Source: Pseudobacter sp. (GTDB lineage: Bacteria; Bacteroidota; Bacteroidia; Chitinophagales; Chitinophagaceae). Taken from it: a stretch of DNA of 64,000 nt. Shown in pieces: positions 10,001 to 19,310 of this stretch. Below the pieces are notes generated by a model that was given only the letters and a program-made list of their open reading frames with translations, did no database searches and was not told the origin of the DNA. Numbering within the stretch: the first letter of the stretch is position 1; each line of letters opens with the position of its first letter. The stretch is from NCBI GenBank assembly GCA_017849455.1, contig JAFIGX010000012.1, positions 50,747-114,746 of the forward strand, read 5' to 3'. A program made the translations under genes and the position numbers.

Positions 10001-10831
10001 CTGCAATTCAATACCAGCTTCAATTCCAACAATGTGATAAAACCGAAGTATACGCCGAATATCAAAACCCTCACCAATGGCACGGCGCTCACGGACGGCT
10101 ACCCGGTGGATGGTTTCTGGTCATTCGACTATGCCGGCCTCAATCCCAAAACCGGCAAGCCGATGTTCCGATACCTGGACATCGATTCCAATCTCGCCCT
10201 GCTGAAGAATCCCGATCCGACCAAATATCTCGTCTATGGCGGCAATTCCATTCCCCGTATTTCCGGAGGTATTTTAACAAGTATACGTTACCGTAATATC
10301 ATGTTGACGGCCAATTTCAATATGCAACTGAGTTATTATCTCCGCCTCAACCCGATCATGCTGGCAGGCACCAATGGCCAGTATCAGGCGCCGGGGGCAG
10401 ATAAAAATGCCAGCCTGCAGCTCACCAGGCGCTGGCAAAAGCCGGGCGATGAAGCCTTCACGGATATTCCCGCCCTTTATGCAGCAGACGAAAGCCCCAG
10501 TTTCTATTTCAGTGATGTATCGATCGGTACTGTCGGCACGGCATGGTACAGGTATACCATGTACAATTACAGTGATCTCCGGGTCGTCAACGGTAGTCAT
10601 CTCCGCTGCAACAATATCGTAGTCACGTATAATTTCACCAGGCAACAATTGAAAAAGATCAAAGGCATCAACACGCTATCGCTGTCGGGTAATATCACCA
10701 ACCCCTTTGTGATTGCCAGCAGCAAACTGAACGGGCAGGACCCCGAAGTGCTGTCCATCGATGCCAATGCCGTCACCCCTACCATGCCTAGAATGAAAAC
10801 AGTTTCTTTCAGCCTGAATGTCGGTTTCTGA
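7100..10831 (+). CDS. SusC/RagA family TonB-dependent receptor with STN domain
   Basis: Outer-membrane importer of 1243 residues. In order: signal peptide ending near HPAHAQ (about 35), STN (secretin/TonB short N-terminal) domain (about 50-115), carboxypeptidase-regulatory-like beta domain (about 135-215), a TonB-box-like EEEVVITGF, a plug domain with the SusC-typical IRGTSTLMG and VWVVDGI segments, and a 22-strand-type barrel ending in an aromatic residue (SFSLNVGF). The STN domain marks it as a signalling receptor that contacts the FecR upstream. It works with the SusD lipoprotein 19 bp downstream, which caps the barrel and binds substrate. The substrate is not evident; the redox and lipoprotein genes downstream hint at peptides or protein fragments rather than glycans, since no glycoside hydrolase is in the operon. 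Confidence 0.96.
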   Translation: MRINFLIRGLHARLLNRSLIIPLLALLLFLHHPAHAQDPSPGNQRVTLKVDNASIEEVLKMLRKVVKLQFIIDAGVSGKSKSAPLNMVNAPLSEVLDKMLTGTGLEYVINKNVVVIRKKITPQAQEPAGAWRAYIPVTILVKNEEGDPLQGATVADASDLSRAGITDAKGQFILSMLPASKVRISFIGYEPQTVPVNEHKPVIVALKNSQKAEEEVVITGFQNLRKWESVGSTYKVKGEDVRIAGIPRVDIALQGQIPGVSITIPNGTVGSNPKIRIRGTSTLMGNREPVWVVDGIIREDPFPFKNQNLDDILNAADRASMLAGLSITGNGIAGLNPDDIEDITFLKDASATALYGVRAANGVIVITTKKGKAGRTNINFRSDWSVTQKPSYRQTDLMNSAQRVALSREMIEKGINYSMPGAQGSFPAGYPLDGPQNVGYEGLYYLLINKSISQQEFNERVTQLEKNNTDWFDELFRHAINQNYTLSINGGNDKSTFYASFGYNTTAHSAIGNDQKRLSALMNMDYRLNSRMRWHVGINASSINTNGFYSTVNPSQYALSTNRELKADEFYPVGNSAINVYLPNGTLSSFISRLNYNFRNEREHTGNVVDGKNVSFNTDLQVQILKSLSWQTMFAYNFDRTTTQRWADEYSYYVAQVRGANFGELPKGSIYEQASVLARGGILEKEDMNRDGYLFRNTLNFNKSLGHDQQHDLNFMGGMELRTNEYKGTATKNYGYFPDRGDVIDYDYSIIHNNLASDLMINKYYNRRTNGLTNFVSYFGSLTYSFNRKYTINLNGRNDASNRFGQYSNAGFNPVWAIGARWDVLAEKWFRQRLTWINTLTVRSSFGFQGNIVETVGPNLIAQYNTPVYNPLTGEAYLNIRSMPYPDLRKEKTRTTNIGIDLSVLDNRLSVTFDYYYKYSKDLISLRSVPVEYGTLQMYVNGSDMVNKGYDLSVRVVPVRTKDWNWSLQFNTSFNSNNVIKPKYTPNIKTLTNGTALTDGYPVDGFWSFDYAGLNPKTGKPMFRYLDIDSNLALLKNPDPTKYLVYGGNSIPRISGGILTSIRYRNIMLTANFNMQLSYYLRLNPIMLAGTNGQYQAPGADKNASLQLTRRWQKPGDEAFTDIPALYAADESPSFYFSDVSIGTVGTAWYRYTMYNYSDLRVVNGSHLRCNNIVVTYNFTRQQLKKIKGINTLSLSGNITNPFVIASSKLNGQDPEVLSIDANAVTPTMPRMKTVSFSLNVGF

Positions 10832-10859
10832 TCCATGACCGCTTCTAAAAATGAATATT

Positions 10860-12407
10860 ATGAAAAGAAATAGTCTATTGATAAGTATACTGGTCGCCAC
10901 CACGATCCTTACAGGTGGATGCCGGAAGTTCTTAAAAGAACGCTCACAGGATGAGCTGACTCCGCAAACGGCCGCCTCCCTGAACGAACTATTGGCCAGG
11001 GAAGGTTATCCGTATGTGGCCTCTGGCCTGACGGCCAGCGATGGTTTTGTATTTTGTAATTTTCTCAACTTCCTGGACGATGATGTTCACATGCAGAACA
11101 GGGAGAACATTTATGTGCAACCTTATGCCCGGCCCTTTTATACATGGTCGGATAAACTATATGACGACCTGGGTAATCTTGCTTATGGTCAACAGCAGAG
11201 CAGGAATCCCTATCAGCAATTGTACAACCAGATCAGGGGTTGCAACGTGGTAATAGACATGCTGAACGATATAAGCGGATCGGCAGACCAAAAGGAACAA
11301 CTGGAGGGAGAAGCGCTCACCCTGCGGGTATATTATTATTTCATGCTGGTAAATCTCTACGGCCGGCCCTATAATGACCCGGTCAACAAGAACGATGCGT
11401 CACCGGGCGTTCCCATCGTACGCAGTGGCGGCATTGCCGAAAAGCCCCTTGCCCGTAATACGGTGAAAGAAGTATACGATTTTATGGTTGCAGATATCGA
11501 ACGCGCGATCAGTCTGCTGGAGAGAAAGAAAAACATTTCCACTGTCTACAGGATCAACTACCGTTCGGCCTGGTTACTGGCCAGTCGTATCTATCTGCAC
11601 ATGGAACAGTGGGAAAAGGTGCTTACCTACACCAACAAGCTCATTGGAGATTATCCGTTGCTCACCGACCTCAATACCTGGAAAACACCGATGGCGCAGG
11701 GGGCGTTCAGCGCGCCCAACGCCCCCTTCCTCGACGCGTCCAACGTGGAAATGCTGTTCCTGTTCTGTAGTGCACGGACCGGTGATTTGCAGCCGATCAT
11801 TCAACCGCCTTTAGGTCCTGTGCTCATTGCTTCCAACGAACTCACCGGTATCTATGAGACGAATGATATGCGTTTTACACCGTTCGTGTCCAATCCGTCG
11901 CCCAATTTTTACCTGACACGTAATAGCGGCTATTATACCGGCTCCAAGGTCAATGCCAATTCCCCAGGCGCCCGTTGTTTCCGCATGTCCGAAGCATACG
12001 CCAACAGGGCTGAAGCTATTATCCGCAAAGCGCTTGCAGGCGATGGCAATGCTTCGCTGCAGGCAGCACTGGACGATCTGAATTATATCAGGATAAGCCG
12101 CTTCAAGGCCGGCTCATCGAACGCTGTAGTCACGCTGGCTTCGCTGAATAATGATCCAATCAAAGTACTTGACTTCTACAAGCTGGAAAGGCGGAGGGAG
12201 TTTTGTTTCGAGGAATTCCGCTGGTTCGATCTCCGTCGCTATGGCCAGCCACAGATCGTACACACGTACGATCCTAATGAGCCGGTGGTGACCAATCCTT
12301 CATTGCCGGTAGAGACCTATACGCTTCCACAGGGGGGTAACAGGTATTTGCTGAAATTCCCTCCAACGGCACTGCAGGCAAATCCATTGCTTACACAAAA
12401 CCCGTAA
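10860..12407 (+). CDS. RagB/SusD family nutrient-uptake lipoprotein
   Basis: Surface lipoprotein partner of the SusC barrel encoded just upstream. The start at 10860 (MKRNSLLISILV) gives a clean lipoprotein signal with lipobox LTGGC; a start at 10851 adds only three residues. The mature protein shows the helical SusD fold features: an early SASLNELLAREGY-like segment, paired helices in the middle (EGEALTLRVYYYFMLVNLYG, typical TPR-like SusD signature), and the C-terminal LERRREFCFEEFRWFDLRR signature near residue 450. It binds substrate and closes the SusC channel. Length is normal and the gene is intact. Confidence 0.95.
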   Translation: MKRNSLLISILVATTILTGGCRKFLKERSQDELTPQTAASLNELLAREGYPYVASGLTASDGFVFCNFLNFLDDDVHMQNRENIYVQPYARPFYTWSDKLYDDLGNLAYGQQQSRNPYQQLYNQIRGCNVVIDMLNDISGSADQKEQLEGEALTLRVYYYFMLVNLYGRPYNDPVNKNDASPGVPIVRSGGIAEKPLARNTVKEVYDFMVADIERAISLLERKKNISTVYRINYRSAWLLASRIYLHMEQWEKVLTYTNKLIGDYPLLTDLNTWKTPMAQGAFSAPNAPFLDASNVEMLFLFCSARTGDLQPIIQPPLGPVLIASNELTGIYETNDMRFTPFVSNPSPNFYLTRNSGYYTGSKVNANSPGARCFRMSEAYANRAEAIIRKALAGDGNASLQAALDDLNYIRISRFKAGSSNAVVTLASLNNDPIKVLDFYKLERRREFCFEEFRWFDLRRYGQPQIVHTYDPNEPVVTNPSLPVETYTLPQGGNRYLLKFPPTALQANPLLTQNP

Positions 12408-12441
12408 TGTTCCTTCATCGATCAACATTAACTCTATCAAT

Positions 12442-13398
12442 ATGCGCTATATCAACAAAGACAAGAATATATGCATCGCCCTCTCGGCATTCCTGGCTTT
12501 CTCTATCCTGTTGATCGCCTGCCGAAAGGAAAACAACCCGGTAGTGATCTCCGAAAAGAAAGAGCAGCGATTCCAGCTCCCGCAGGGGAACTCGTCTTTC
12601 GATGCCACGATCATGGACTACTATAAGCGTTTTGATACCTATATCCTGTATAAATTCACGGATATAGATTTCAGTTATAATTTCAGCTATAACCTTGCAC
12701 AACCTCCTGTCGGCAATATCAATGCCAAAACAGGACCTGTGCTGATGCGCTGTGGCGATTCGATAGCTATCCAGTCGGCCCTGGATTTCATGGAGCAATA
12801 CTGGTTCAGTTTTTACCCGGAAAGTTTCAAGAAAAGATACCTGCCTTCGAAAATAATGCTTGCAGGACTGATCTACAATACCACCTGGAACGGCACCACC
12901 AGGATCTATGATACGCCCAGGGTAAACCCGGTGACCATACCGATCGAGGGAGCAGACCATATCACACTGCCCAAGATAGACACCGCTTTCAACACCTATT
13001 CACTTTCGAACAAACTGTTGCTGAAAGCCCAGCTCAATAAAACCTTTCTCAAGCATCTCATGTACCCGATGGTAAGTACAATGCCTGCACTGGTGCCGCT
13101 GCCCGATCAGTTCTTCAAGGTCAGCGATTATAGCCTGGGCATCCTGAACAATTCCAATAAATACAAATACGGATTCCTTACCGTATACGCAGGCAACCGG
13201 TCGCCCGAGCCCATGACCGATATGCTTAATTATCTCGATACCATCTGCGCCAAGCCCAAAGCCGCACTCGATGCCTACATGCTGAACCCGAAAGTGGATT
13301 CACTGGGCCTTACCAAAAAGAAATACGATCTGCTGGTGAACTATTTCAAGAACAACTACAACGTGGACATACAGGAGATCGGTAATAAACAGAATTAA
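12442..13398 (+). CDS. SusCD-associated lipoprotein, metallohydrolase-like without HExxH
   Basis: A 318-residue lipoprotein (hydrophobic leader to lipobox LLIAC). The layout, with an early helix-rich segment (MDYYKRFDTYILYKF) and then FMEQYWFSFYPESFKKRYLP, resembles the substrate import-associated zinc metallohydrolase lipoproteins that follow SusD genes in Bacteroidota. In that family a HExxH zinc site follows; here the matching stretch reads AQLNKTFLKHLMYP and no HExxH exists anywhere in the protein. It may therefore be a degenerate, non-catalytic relative that only binds substrate, or an unrelated lipoprotein. It sits 34 bp after susD and 11 bp before the thioredoxin gene, so it is cotranscribed with the uptake system. 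The family assignment is inference from pattern alone. Confidence 0.6.
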   Translation: MRYINKDKNICIALSAFLAFSILLIACRKENNPVVISEKKEQRFQLPQGNSSFDATIMDYYKRFDTYILYKFTDIDFSYNFSYNLAQPPVGNINAKTGPVLMRCGDSIAIQSALDFMEQYWFSFYPESFKKRYLPSKIMLAGLIYNTTWNGTTRIYDTPRVNPVTIPIEGADHITLPKIDTAFNTYSLSNKLLLKAQLNKTFLKHLMYPMVSTMPALVPLPDQFFKVSDYSLGILNNSNKYKYGFLTVYAGNRSPEPMTDMLNYLDTICAKPKAALDAYMLNPKVDSLGLTKKKYDLLVNYFKNNYNVDIQEIGNKQN

Positions 13399-13409
13399 AC
13401 AAGAGAAAT

Positions 13410-14720
13410 ATGAAGAAGAGAAAGATTGCGCTGATGATGATGATCGTCGCCACTACTTCCGGTATCAGCGCACAGGAGATCAAATTCGAACATGACCCTT
13501 TTTCGGTCGTTTGCGCCAAAGCAAAAAAAGAGAATAAACTTATTTTCATCGATTTTTATACAAGCTGGTGCGGCCCCTGCAAAAGAATGGCCCAGACGGT
13601 TTTCAAAGAAGATACGGTAGGGCGATTCTTCAACCGGCATTTCATCAATTTCAAGCTGGATGCCGAAAAAGGAGAAGGCGTCGATCTCGCCAAAAAATAT
13701 GGAGTGGCCATATTCCCTACTTTCCTCTTCGTGGATGGGGATGGGAATTTGTACAATCGCTACACCGGTTACCGGAACGATACGGCATTCCTCGACCTGG
13801 CCAGCCAATCGCAAAAGGAATTCAGTACGCCGGGCAACCTGGTGGCCATGAAGATCGATTATCCGAAAAAGAAAAAGGATACAGCCTTCCTGCGGGCTTA
13901 TATCGACAGACTGATCGCCAATGGGATCCATGCCACAGGGCCCATTGAACAGTATCTATCCGTACAAACGGCCATGCAGCCCGGAAGTATAGCCATGCTG
14001 AACTTTCTCACCCGCTACTGGAAAGAGCTTTGCTATGGCGGCAATGCCAACACCCTGCTGGAGAAAAATATCGATGCTTACCGCACCCTGGCCCACAAGC
14101 CACAGCTTGGCCTGCTGAACGATTCATTCAGGATAGTCATGCTCTACCGGACCAGGGATTATGCCAAAGAGATCAGAAGCGAGCAATTCATGAAAGCCTA
14201 TCTGGCAGCGTTTGACAGGCAGCCTGCTTCGAACAAGAACTTTGCCGAACTGGATGCGGCCTGGCTGGATTACTATGCAGGCACCAACCAGTGGAAGATC
14301 TATCAACGCCTGGCCGACAGGTGGATGGACAGTGTATGCAAATACTATGTTTCTCATCCCGTGACCAAAACACAAACAGTCATTTTTGCAAAGCCTGTAC
14401 CTCCTGATGAATTGCAGGCGAGAAGGATTGCCGGTATCATCACTTCCAATGTAGTGATCTATATCAGGCAGTTTGCCGGTGAACCGGGCACGAACGCAAA
14501 AGCACTTCGCTGGATGGAACAGGCCATCGCCAATTATGACCAATTCTACGCTACGCTGAGTATCTATGCCAATGTCCTTTACCTGAACAAGCAAACGGAG
14601 GAGGCTATACGCTGGAAACAGGCATCCCTGAAAAGCCTCCCCACCGTCAGCTTTCACAGGGACCTTATGGAGCGGAACCTGCAACATATTCAAAATGGAG
14701 AAACACTGGAGGAAGAATAA
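13410..14720 (+). CDS. Exported thioredoxin-fold protein
   Basis: A signal peptide (about residues 1-22, ending ISAQ) is followed by a thioredoxin domain with the active site SWCGPCKRM (Cys54 and Cys57) and the cis-proline region GVAIFPTFLFVD. The remaining 280 residues form a helical domain with no motif I recognise; tetratricopeptide-like helices are possible (ALRWMEQAIANYDQ, TEEAIRWKQASLK). It probably reduces or rearranges disulfides in the periplasm. It lies inside the SusCD operon, 11 bp after the lipoprotein and 39 bp before the TlpA-like gene if that starts at 14760. Thioredoxins in such operons suggest that the imported substrate contains disulfides, which is inference. Confidence 0.88.
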   Translation: MKKRKIALMMMIVATTSGISAQEIKFEHDPFSVVCAKAKKENKLIFIDFYTSWCGPCKRMAQTVFKEDTVGRFFNRHFINFKLDAEKGEGVDLAKKYGVAIFPTFLFVDGDGNLYNRYTGYRNDTAFLDLASQSQKEFSTPGNLVAMKIDYPKKKKDTAFLRAYIDRLIANGIHATGPIEQYLSVQTAMQPGSIAMLNFLTRYWKELCYGGNANTLLEKNIDAYRTLAHKPQLGLLNDSFRIVMLYRTRDYAKEIRSEQFMKAYLAAFDRQPASNKNFAELDAAWLDYYAGTNQWKIYQRLADRWMDSVCKYYVSHPVTKTQTVIFAKPVPPDELQARRIAGIITSNVVIYIRQFAGEPGTNAKALRWMEQAIANYDQFYATLSIYANVLYLNKQTEEAIRWKQASLKSLPTVSFHRDLMERNLQHIQNGETLEEE

Positions 14721-14759
14721 CAATCAAATATCATGCAAGCAAAAAATCGTTTTTGTAAT

Positions 14760-15881
<1,122 letters not shown>

Positions 15882-15899
15882 CCAACACCTGACCCTCCG

Positions 15900-15937
15900 G
15901 CGCCATGCAAACAGGTTTTGCATGGCGCTTTTTATTT
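15900..15937 (+). terminator. Intrinsic terminator of the first SusCD operon
   Basis: Perfect 12-bp stem GCGCCATGCAAA / TTTGCATGGCGC with a 5-nt loop (15912-15916), followed directly by TTTTTATTT. It closes the 5.1-15.9 kb uptake operon and separates it from the S10 peptidase gene. Confidence 0.9.
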
Positions 15938-16027
15938 GCGCGGTAACACCAGGCTTTCCATGGCTTGCTTGTCTGTCCATAATTCCTTAGCTTGCTATAT
16001 TGAACATCAACCAAACGGAACACGATT

Positions 16028-17566
16028 ATGAAAAAACTGCTATTACTGGTGGTAGCCTGCCATACCATTATATGGCTCAACGCCCAACCCAAACCGCCGA
16101 AAGACGCTCCTCCGGCAAAAGAAGAAAAACCCGCCCCACCCCCAAGTGGCAGCCGGGTGTTGAACCCTGACTTCAACGTCGTCACCGAACATGCTGTGAA
16201 CATCAAAGGCCAGCGGGTGCCTTACCGGGCCACTGCCGGTTCCATTCCAGTATGGGATGATGACGGCAAGATCATTGCCGGTCTTTTCTATACTTATTAT
16301 GAAAGAACAGACGTGAAAGACCGTGATGGGCGGCCACTTGTCATATCTTTCAATGGTGGCCCCGGTTCCGCCTCTGTGTGGATGCATATCGCTTATACCG
16401 GACCGGTACTGCTCCAGATCGACGATGAAGGATATCCTGTACAACCTTATGGCTGGAAAGAGAATCCTCATTCCATTCTCGACGTAGCCGATATCGTTTA
16501 TATAGATCCTGTGAACACCGGCTTTTCGAGGATCATCGACAAGAACGTACCTACTTCCAGGTTCTTCGGCGTGAATGCCGATATCAAGTATCTCGCCGAA
16601 TGGATCAATACCTTCGTGAACCGCACTAACCGTTGGGCCTCCCCGAAATACCTGATCGGTGAAAGCTATGGCACCACGCGGGTTTCGGGGTTAGCATTGG
16701 AATTGCAGAATACGCATTGGATGTATCTGAATGGAGTGATACTGGTCTCCCCCACCGACCTCGACATCGAACGGGACGGCCCTGTGAATGGCGCATTACG
16801 TCTCCCCTATTTTGCCGCTACCGCCTGGTATCATAAGGTGCTGGAGCCATCGCTGCAGAGCAAAGATCTCACGGCCATGTTACCGGAAGTGGAAGAATTT
16901 ACCGTGAATGAACTGTTGCCGTCGATCACCCGTGGCGGCTTCCTCGATGAATCGAGAAAGAAAGCCATTGCTGCAAAAGTGGCCCGCTATTCAGGTATTT
17001 CCGAAAAGACCGTGCTCCAAAATAACCTCATCGTGCCGGTGCCGCTGTTCTGGAAAGAATTGCTGCGCGATAAAGGTTATACCATCGGCCGCCTCGATTC
17101 CCGTTATCTCGGCCTCGATAAACGGGATGCCGGCGAGAACCCCGATTTCAATGCAGAGCTCACTTCCTGGTTGCATTCCTTTACACCGCCCATCAATATG
17201 TACCTGCGCGAAGAACTGAAATATAAGACCGACCTGAAGTATAATATGTTCGGACCGGTATATCCGTGGGACAGGACCGGTGGCAAGACCGGCGAGAACC
17301 TGCGACAGGCAATGGCCCAGAATCCCTGGCTGAAAGTGATGATCCAATCGGGATATTATGATGGCGCCTGTGATTATTTCAATGCCAAATTCAGCATGTG
17401 GAATATCGATCCGAGCGGTAAGCTGAAAGACAGGCTGAGCTTTGAGGGCTACCGCAGCGGGCACATGATGTACCTCCGCCGGGAAGATCTTATCAAAGCG
17501 AATGATGATCTGCGTAGGTTCATCAAAGAATCCCTGCCGAAGCCTGGTCAGCCTGCAAAATATTAG
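16028..17566 (+). CDS. S10 family serine carboxypeptidase-like protein
   Basis: Secreted 512-residue alpha/beta hydrolase. A signal peptide (about 1-20, ending WLNAQ) precedes a proline-rich linker (PKPPKDAPPAKEEKPAPPP). The S10 signatures are all present: the substrate-carboxylate segment SFNGGPGSASVW, nucleophile Ser213 in GESYG, a matching Asp445 in SGYYDGACDY, and His479 in YRSGHMMY. S10 enzymes remove C-terminal amino acids from peptides at acidic pH; the complete triad argues for activity. It lies 91 bp beyond the terminator of the SusCD operon, in the same direction, and could feed on the same peptide pool, which is inference. S10 peptidases are less common in bacteria than in eukaryotes but are known in Bacteroidota and Acidobacteriota. 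Confidence 0.9.
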   Translation: MKKLLLLVVACHTIIWLNAQPKPPKDAPPAKEEKPAPPPSGSRVLNPDFNVVTEHAVNIKGQRVPYRATAGSIPVWDDDGKIIAGLFYTYYERTDVKDRDGRPLVISFNGGPGSASVWMHIAYTGPVLLQIDDEGYPVQPYGWKENPHSILDVADIVYIDPVNTGFSRIIDKNVPTSRFFGVNADIKYLAEWINTFVNRTNRWASPKYLIGESYGTTRVSGLALELQNTHWMYLNGVILVSPTDLDIERDGPVNGALRLPYFAATAWYHKVLEPSLQSKDLTAMLPEVEEFTVNELLPSITRGGFLDESRKKAIAAKVARYSGISEKTVLQNNLIVPVPLFWKELLRDKGYTIGRLDSRYLGLDKRDAGENPDFNAELTSWLHSFTPPINMYLREELKYKTDLKYNMFGPVYPWDRTGGKTGENLRQAMAQNPWLKVMIQSGYYDGACDYFNAKFSMWNIDPSGKLKDRLSFEGYRSGHMMYLRREDLIKANDDLRRFIKESLPKPGQPAKY

Positions 17567-17609
17567 GTCGGCCTGATCTGTTCAGTACATCACCAAAACC
17601 AAATACCTG

Positions 17610-18389
17610 ATGAGCAGCTTCCTCTACGATCTGCCTACCACCGTGCTAGTAGCGATCTTATTTGTATTGATGATCGTCTTCAATTGGGCCGGCTCACGCC
17701 TGAAGAGATCAAGAGAACAGGAAACCGGTGAAAGCGCAGATGGCGGAGGCGCCATGGAAGGTTCCATGCTGGGGCTGCTTGCTTTGCTGCTGGCATTCAC
17801 CTTTGGTATGTCGAGTTCCCGTTACGATACCCGCCGGGGCCTGGTAGTGGAAGAGGCCAATGATATTGGTACTGTCATCCTGCGGACCGATCTCTACCCG
17901 GACAGTATCCGCAATGCATTACGGTCCGACCTTCAACAATATCTCGAAGCACGTATTGCCTATTTTGAGGCAGGATTCAATGAACAGCAAGTGCAGGGAT
18001 CCCTGCAGCAGTCGGCCCGGATATCGGATCTGCTTTGGAATAAAGTAACAGCGCTCAGTCGCACCAATAATTATATATTGGCCAGCCAGCAAATGGTCCC
18101 TGCCATGAATGCCATGTTCGACGCAGCTACCAGCCGTGATGCTGCACGCAATGCCCATGTTCCCGAATCGATCGTTTGGCTGCTCTTCCTGTTGACACTC
18201 ACGGCGAGTTTCATCATCGGGTATGGCAGCAAGCGTGGCAAGACCGACAAGATCATAGTAGCCGGGTTTGCCTTGATGATGGTGCTCACCATCTACCTCA
18301 TCCTCGATCTCGACCGGCCCCGCCGGGGCATCATCACGATGGACAAAGCACACGGCAATATGACCGGACTGCGGGAATTGTTCAAATAG
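17610..18389 (+). CDS. DUF4239-like integral membrane protein
   Basis: A 259-residue protein with four hydrophobic segments: one at the N-terminus (VLVAILFVLMIVFNWAG), one near residue 52-68 (SMLGLLALLLAFTFGMSSSRYDTRR, the DUF4239 signature) and two near the C-terminus (ESIVWLLFLLTLTASFIIG and IIVAGFALMMVLTIYLILDL). The loop between carries the conserved EEANDIGTVILR-like stretch. The family is described as bestrophin-like; a channel role is possible but unproven. It follows the S10 peptidase by 43 bp with no terminator between, so the two may be cotranscribed. The tRNA-Ser gene begins 46 bp downstream. Confidence 0.78.
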   Translation: MSSFLYDLPTTVLVAILFVLMIVFNWAGSRLKRSREQETGESADGGGAMEGSMLGLLALLLAFTFGMSSSRYDTRRGLVVEEANDIGTVILRTDLYPDSIRNALRSDLQQYLEARIAYFEAGFNEQQVQGSLQQSARISDLLWNKVTALSRTNNYILASQQMVPAMNAMFDAATSRDAARNAHVPESIVWLLFLLTLTASFIIGYGSKRGKTDKIIVAGFALMMVLTIYLILDLDRPRRGIITMDKAHGNMTGLRELFK

Positions 18390-18414
18390 GTCATGAAAAT
18401 AACGGGGTGTTTTG

Positions 18415-18422
18415 TACATTTG
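18415..18422 (+). promoter_or_regulatory. -7 promoter element of the tRNA-Ser gene
   Basis: TACATTTG fits the Bacteroidota -7 consensus TAnnTTTG and ends 13 nt before the first base of the tRNA, a natural distance for a short 5' leader. A -33 TTG at the standard spacing is not clear. Confidence 0.5.
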
Positions 18423-18435
18423 CCGCCGTTCAAAT

Positions 18436-18522
18436 GGAGAGATGCCGGAGTGGTCGAACGGGACGGTCTCGAAAACCGTTATTCGCGCAAGTGGATCGAG
18501 GGTTCGAATCCCTCTCTCTCCG
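18436..18522 (+). tRNA. tRNA-Ser (anticodon CGA)
   Basis: The 7-bp acceptor stem GGAGAGA / TCTCTCC (18436-18442 with 18515-18521) is followed by discriminator G. The anticodon stem ACGGT / ACCGT encloses the loop CTCGAAA, giving anticodon CGA at 18470-18472, which reads UCG codons. A long variable arm follows, as expected for serine tRNA, and the T arm GAGGG-TTCGAAT-CCCTC is intact. The CCA end is not encoded. Its 3' end doubles as the left boundary of a putative genomic island. Confidence 0.97.
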
Positions 18523-18523
18523 C
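18508..18523 (+). repeat. Left copy of 16-bp direct repeat (att-like, in tRNA-Ser 3' end)
   Basis: ATCCCTCTCTCTCCGC covers the T-arm end and acceptor 3' strand of tRNA-Ser and recurs exactly at 27833-27848 in the same orientation. tRNA 3' ends are the classic attB sites of tyrosine-recombinase elements, so this is read as the left attachment site of a 9.3-kb island. Confidence 0.7.
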
Positions 18524-18531
18524 AAAATTTG

Positions 18532-18557
18532 ACAAGACGGCTTTAATGCCGTCTTGT
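18532..18557 (+). terminator. Terminator-like hairpin after tRNA-Ser
   Basis: Perfect 10-bp stem ACAAGACGGC / GCCGTCTTGT with a 6-nt loop TTTAAT, 9 nt after the tRNA. Only a short T-rich tail (TCATT) follows, so termination may be partial. By the island reading this hairpin would have arrived with the island. Confidence 0.65.
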
Positions 18558-18605
18558 TCATTCGGATCATCCTCTGGAATGCAGATTATATTATTGCTTT
18601 AAAAT

Positions 18606-19181
18606 ATGGCTATAGAATCTGTTTACAGCCTTAATTTCAACGACCATAGGGGTTTTACTGTCGCTTATAATCGATTTTATCTTCCTTTATATTATTTTAC
18701 CAAGAAGATTGTTACTGATCCGGAGATAGCAAAAGACATTACTGCCGATGCTTTCATAAAACTGTGGCGACAGGCTCAGGAGGGAGAACCTGTACAGAAT
18801 GTAAATGCCTTTTTACATACTACTGCCCGCAATGCCGCTATCAACCATATACATACTCAAAAACTGCATCAGGACAAAAAAAAGGAACTTTATCACCTGG
18901 CTGAACAAGACGACCGTACAGCGCTGCAAATGGCAGAAATAAAGTCGGAATTATTGTTGTATATACAAGAAGAAATAGAGAAACTTCCGTCCAAAGCCAG
19001 GCAGATATTTAAACTGTCTTTTATAGAAGGCATGAAGAATAATGAAATTGCCGCCCTTTTAGGTATAAGCGAGCGAACCGTTATTAATCAAAAAGTCGTT
19101 TCCCTTAAAAAATTGCGTATAGCATTTCAAAACAGGCAATGGCTATGGGCTTTACTCTTGTTCGTATTCTATCATGAATAG
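18606..19181 (+). CDS. ECF-type sigma-70 factor (FecI-like), island copy
   Basis: The 191-residue protein has sigma region 2 (about residues 20-85, with EIAKDITADAFIKLW and FLHTTARNAAINH) and region 4 (about 125-180, LPSKARQIFKLSFIEGMKNNEIAALLGISERTVINQ). It should direct transcription of the uptake genes that follow when released from the FecR encoded 129 bp downstream. It is AT-rich and clearly diverged from the sigma at 5150, so it is not a recent local duplicate. The C-terminus is hydrophobic (WLWALLLFVFYHE), as often seen in this Bacteroidota sigma family. Confidence 0.94.
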   Translation: MAIESVYSLNFNDHRGFTVAYNRFYLPLYYFTKKIVTDPEIAKDITADAFIKLWRQAQEGEPVQNVNAFLHTTARNAAINHIHTQKLHQDKKKELYHLAEQDDRTALQMAEIKSELLLYIQEEIEKLPSKARQIFKLSFIEGMKNNEIAALLGISERTVINQKVVSLKKLRIAFQNRQWLWALLLFVFYHE

Positions 19182-19310
19182 TATTATGTGATTGATTTTT
19201 AATGCTGTACAATTTTTTTAACTTTTTTTACTCCTTTTTTGGTCGAAAACGCTGCCTCAATTGTCTCCTTATAGAACTCTTTATCCTGAAAAATTGCTAA
19301 ATCACGACAA

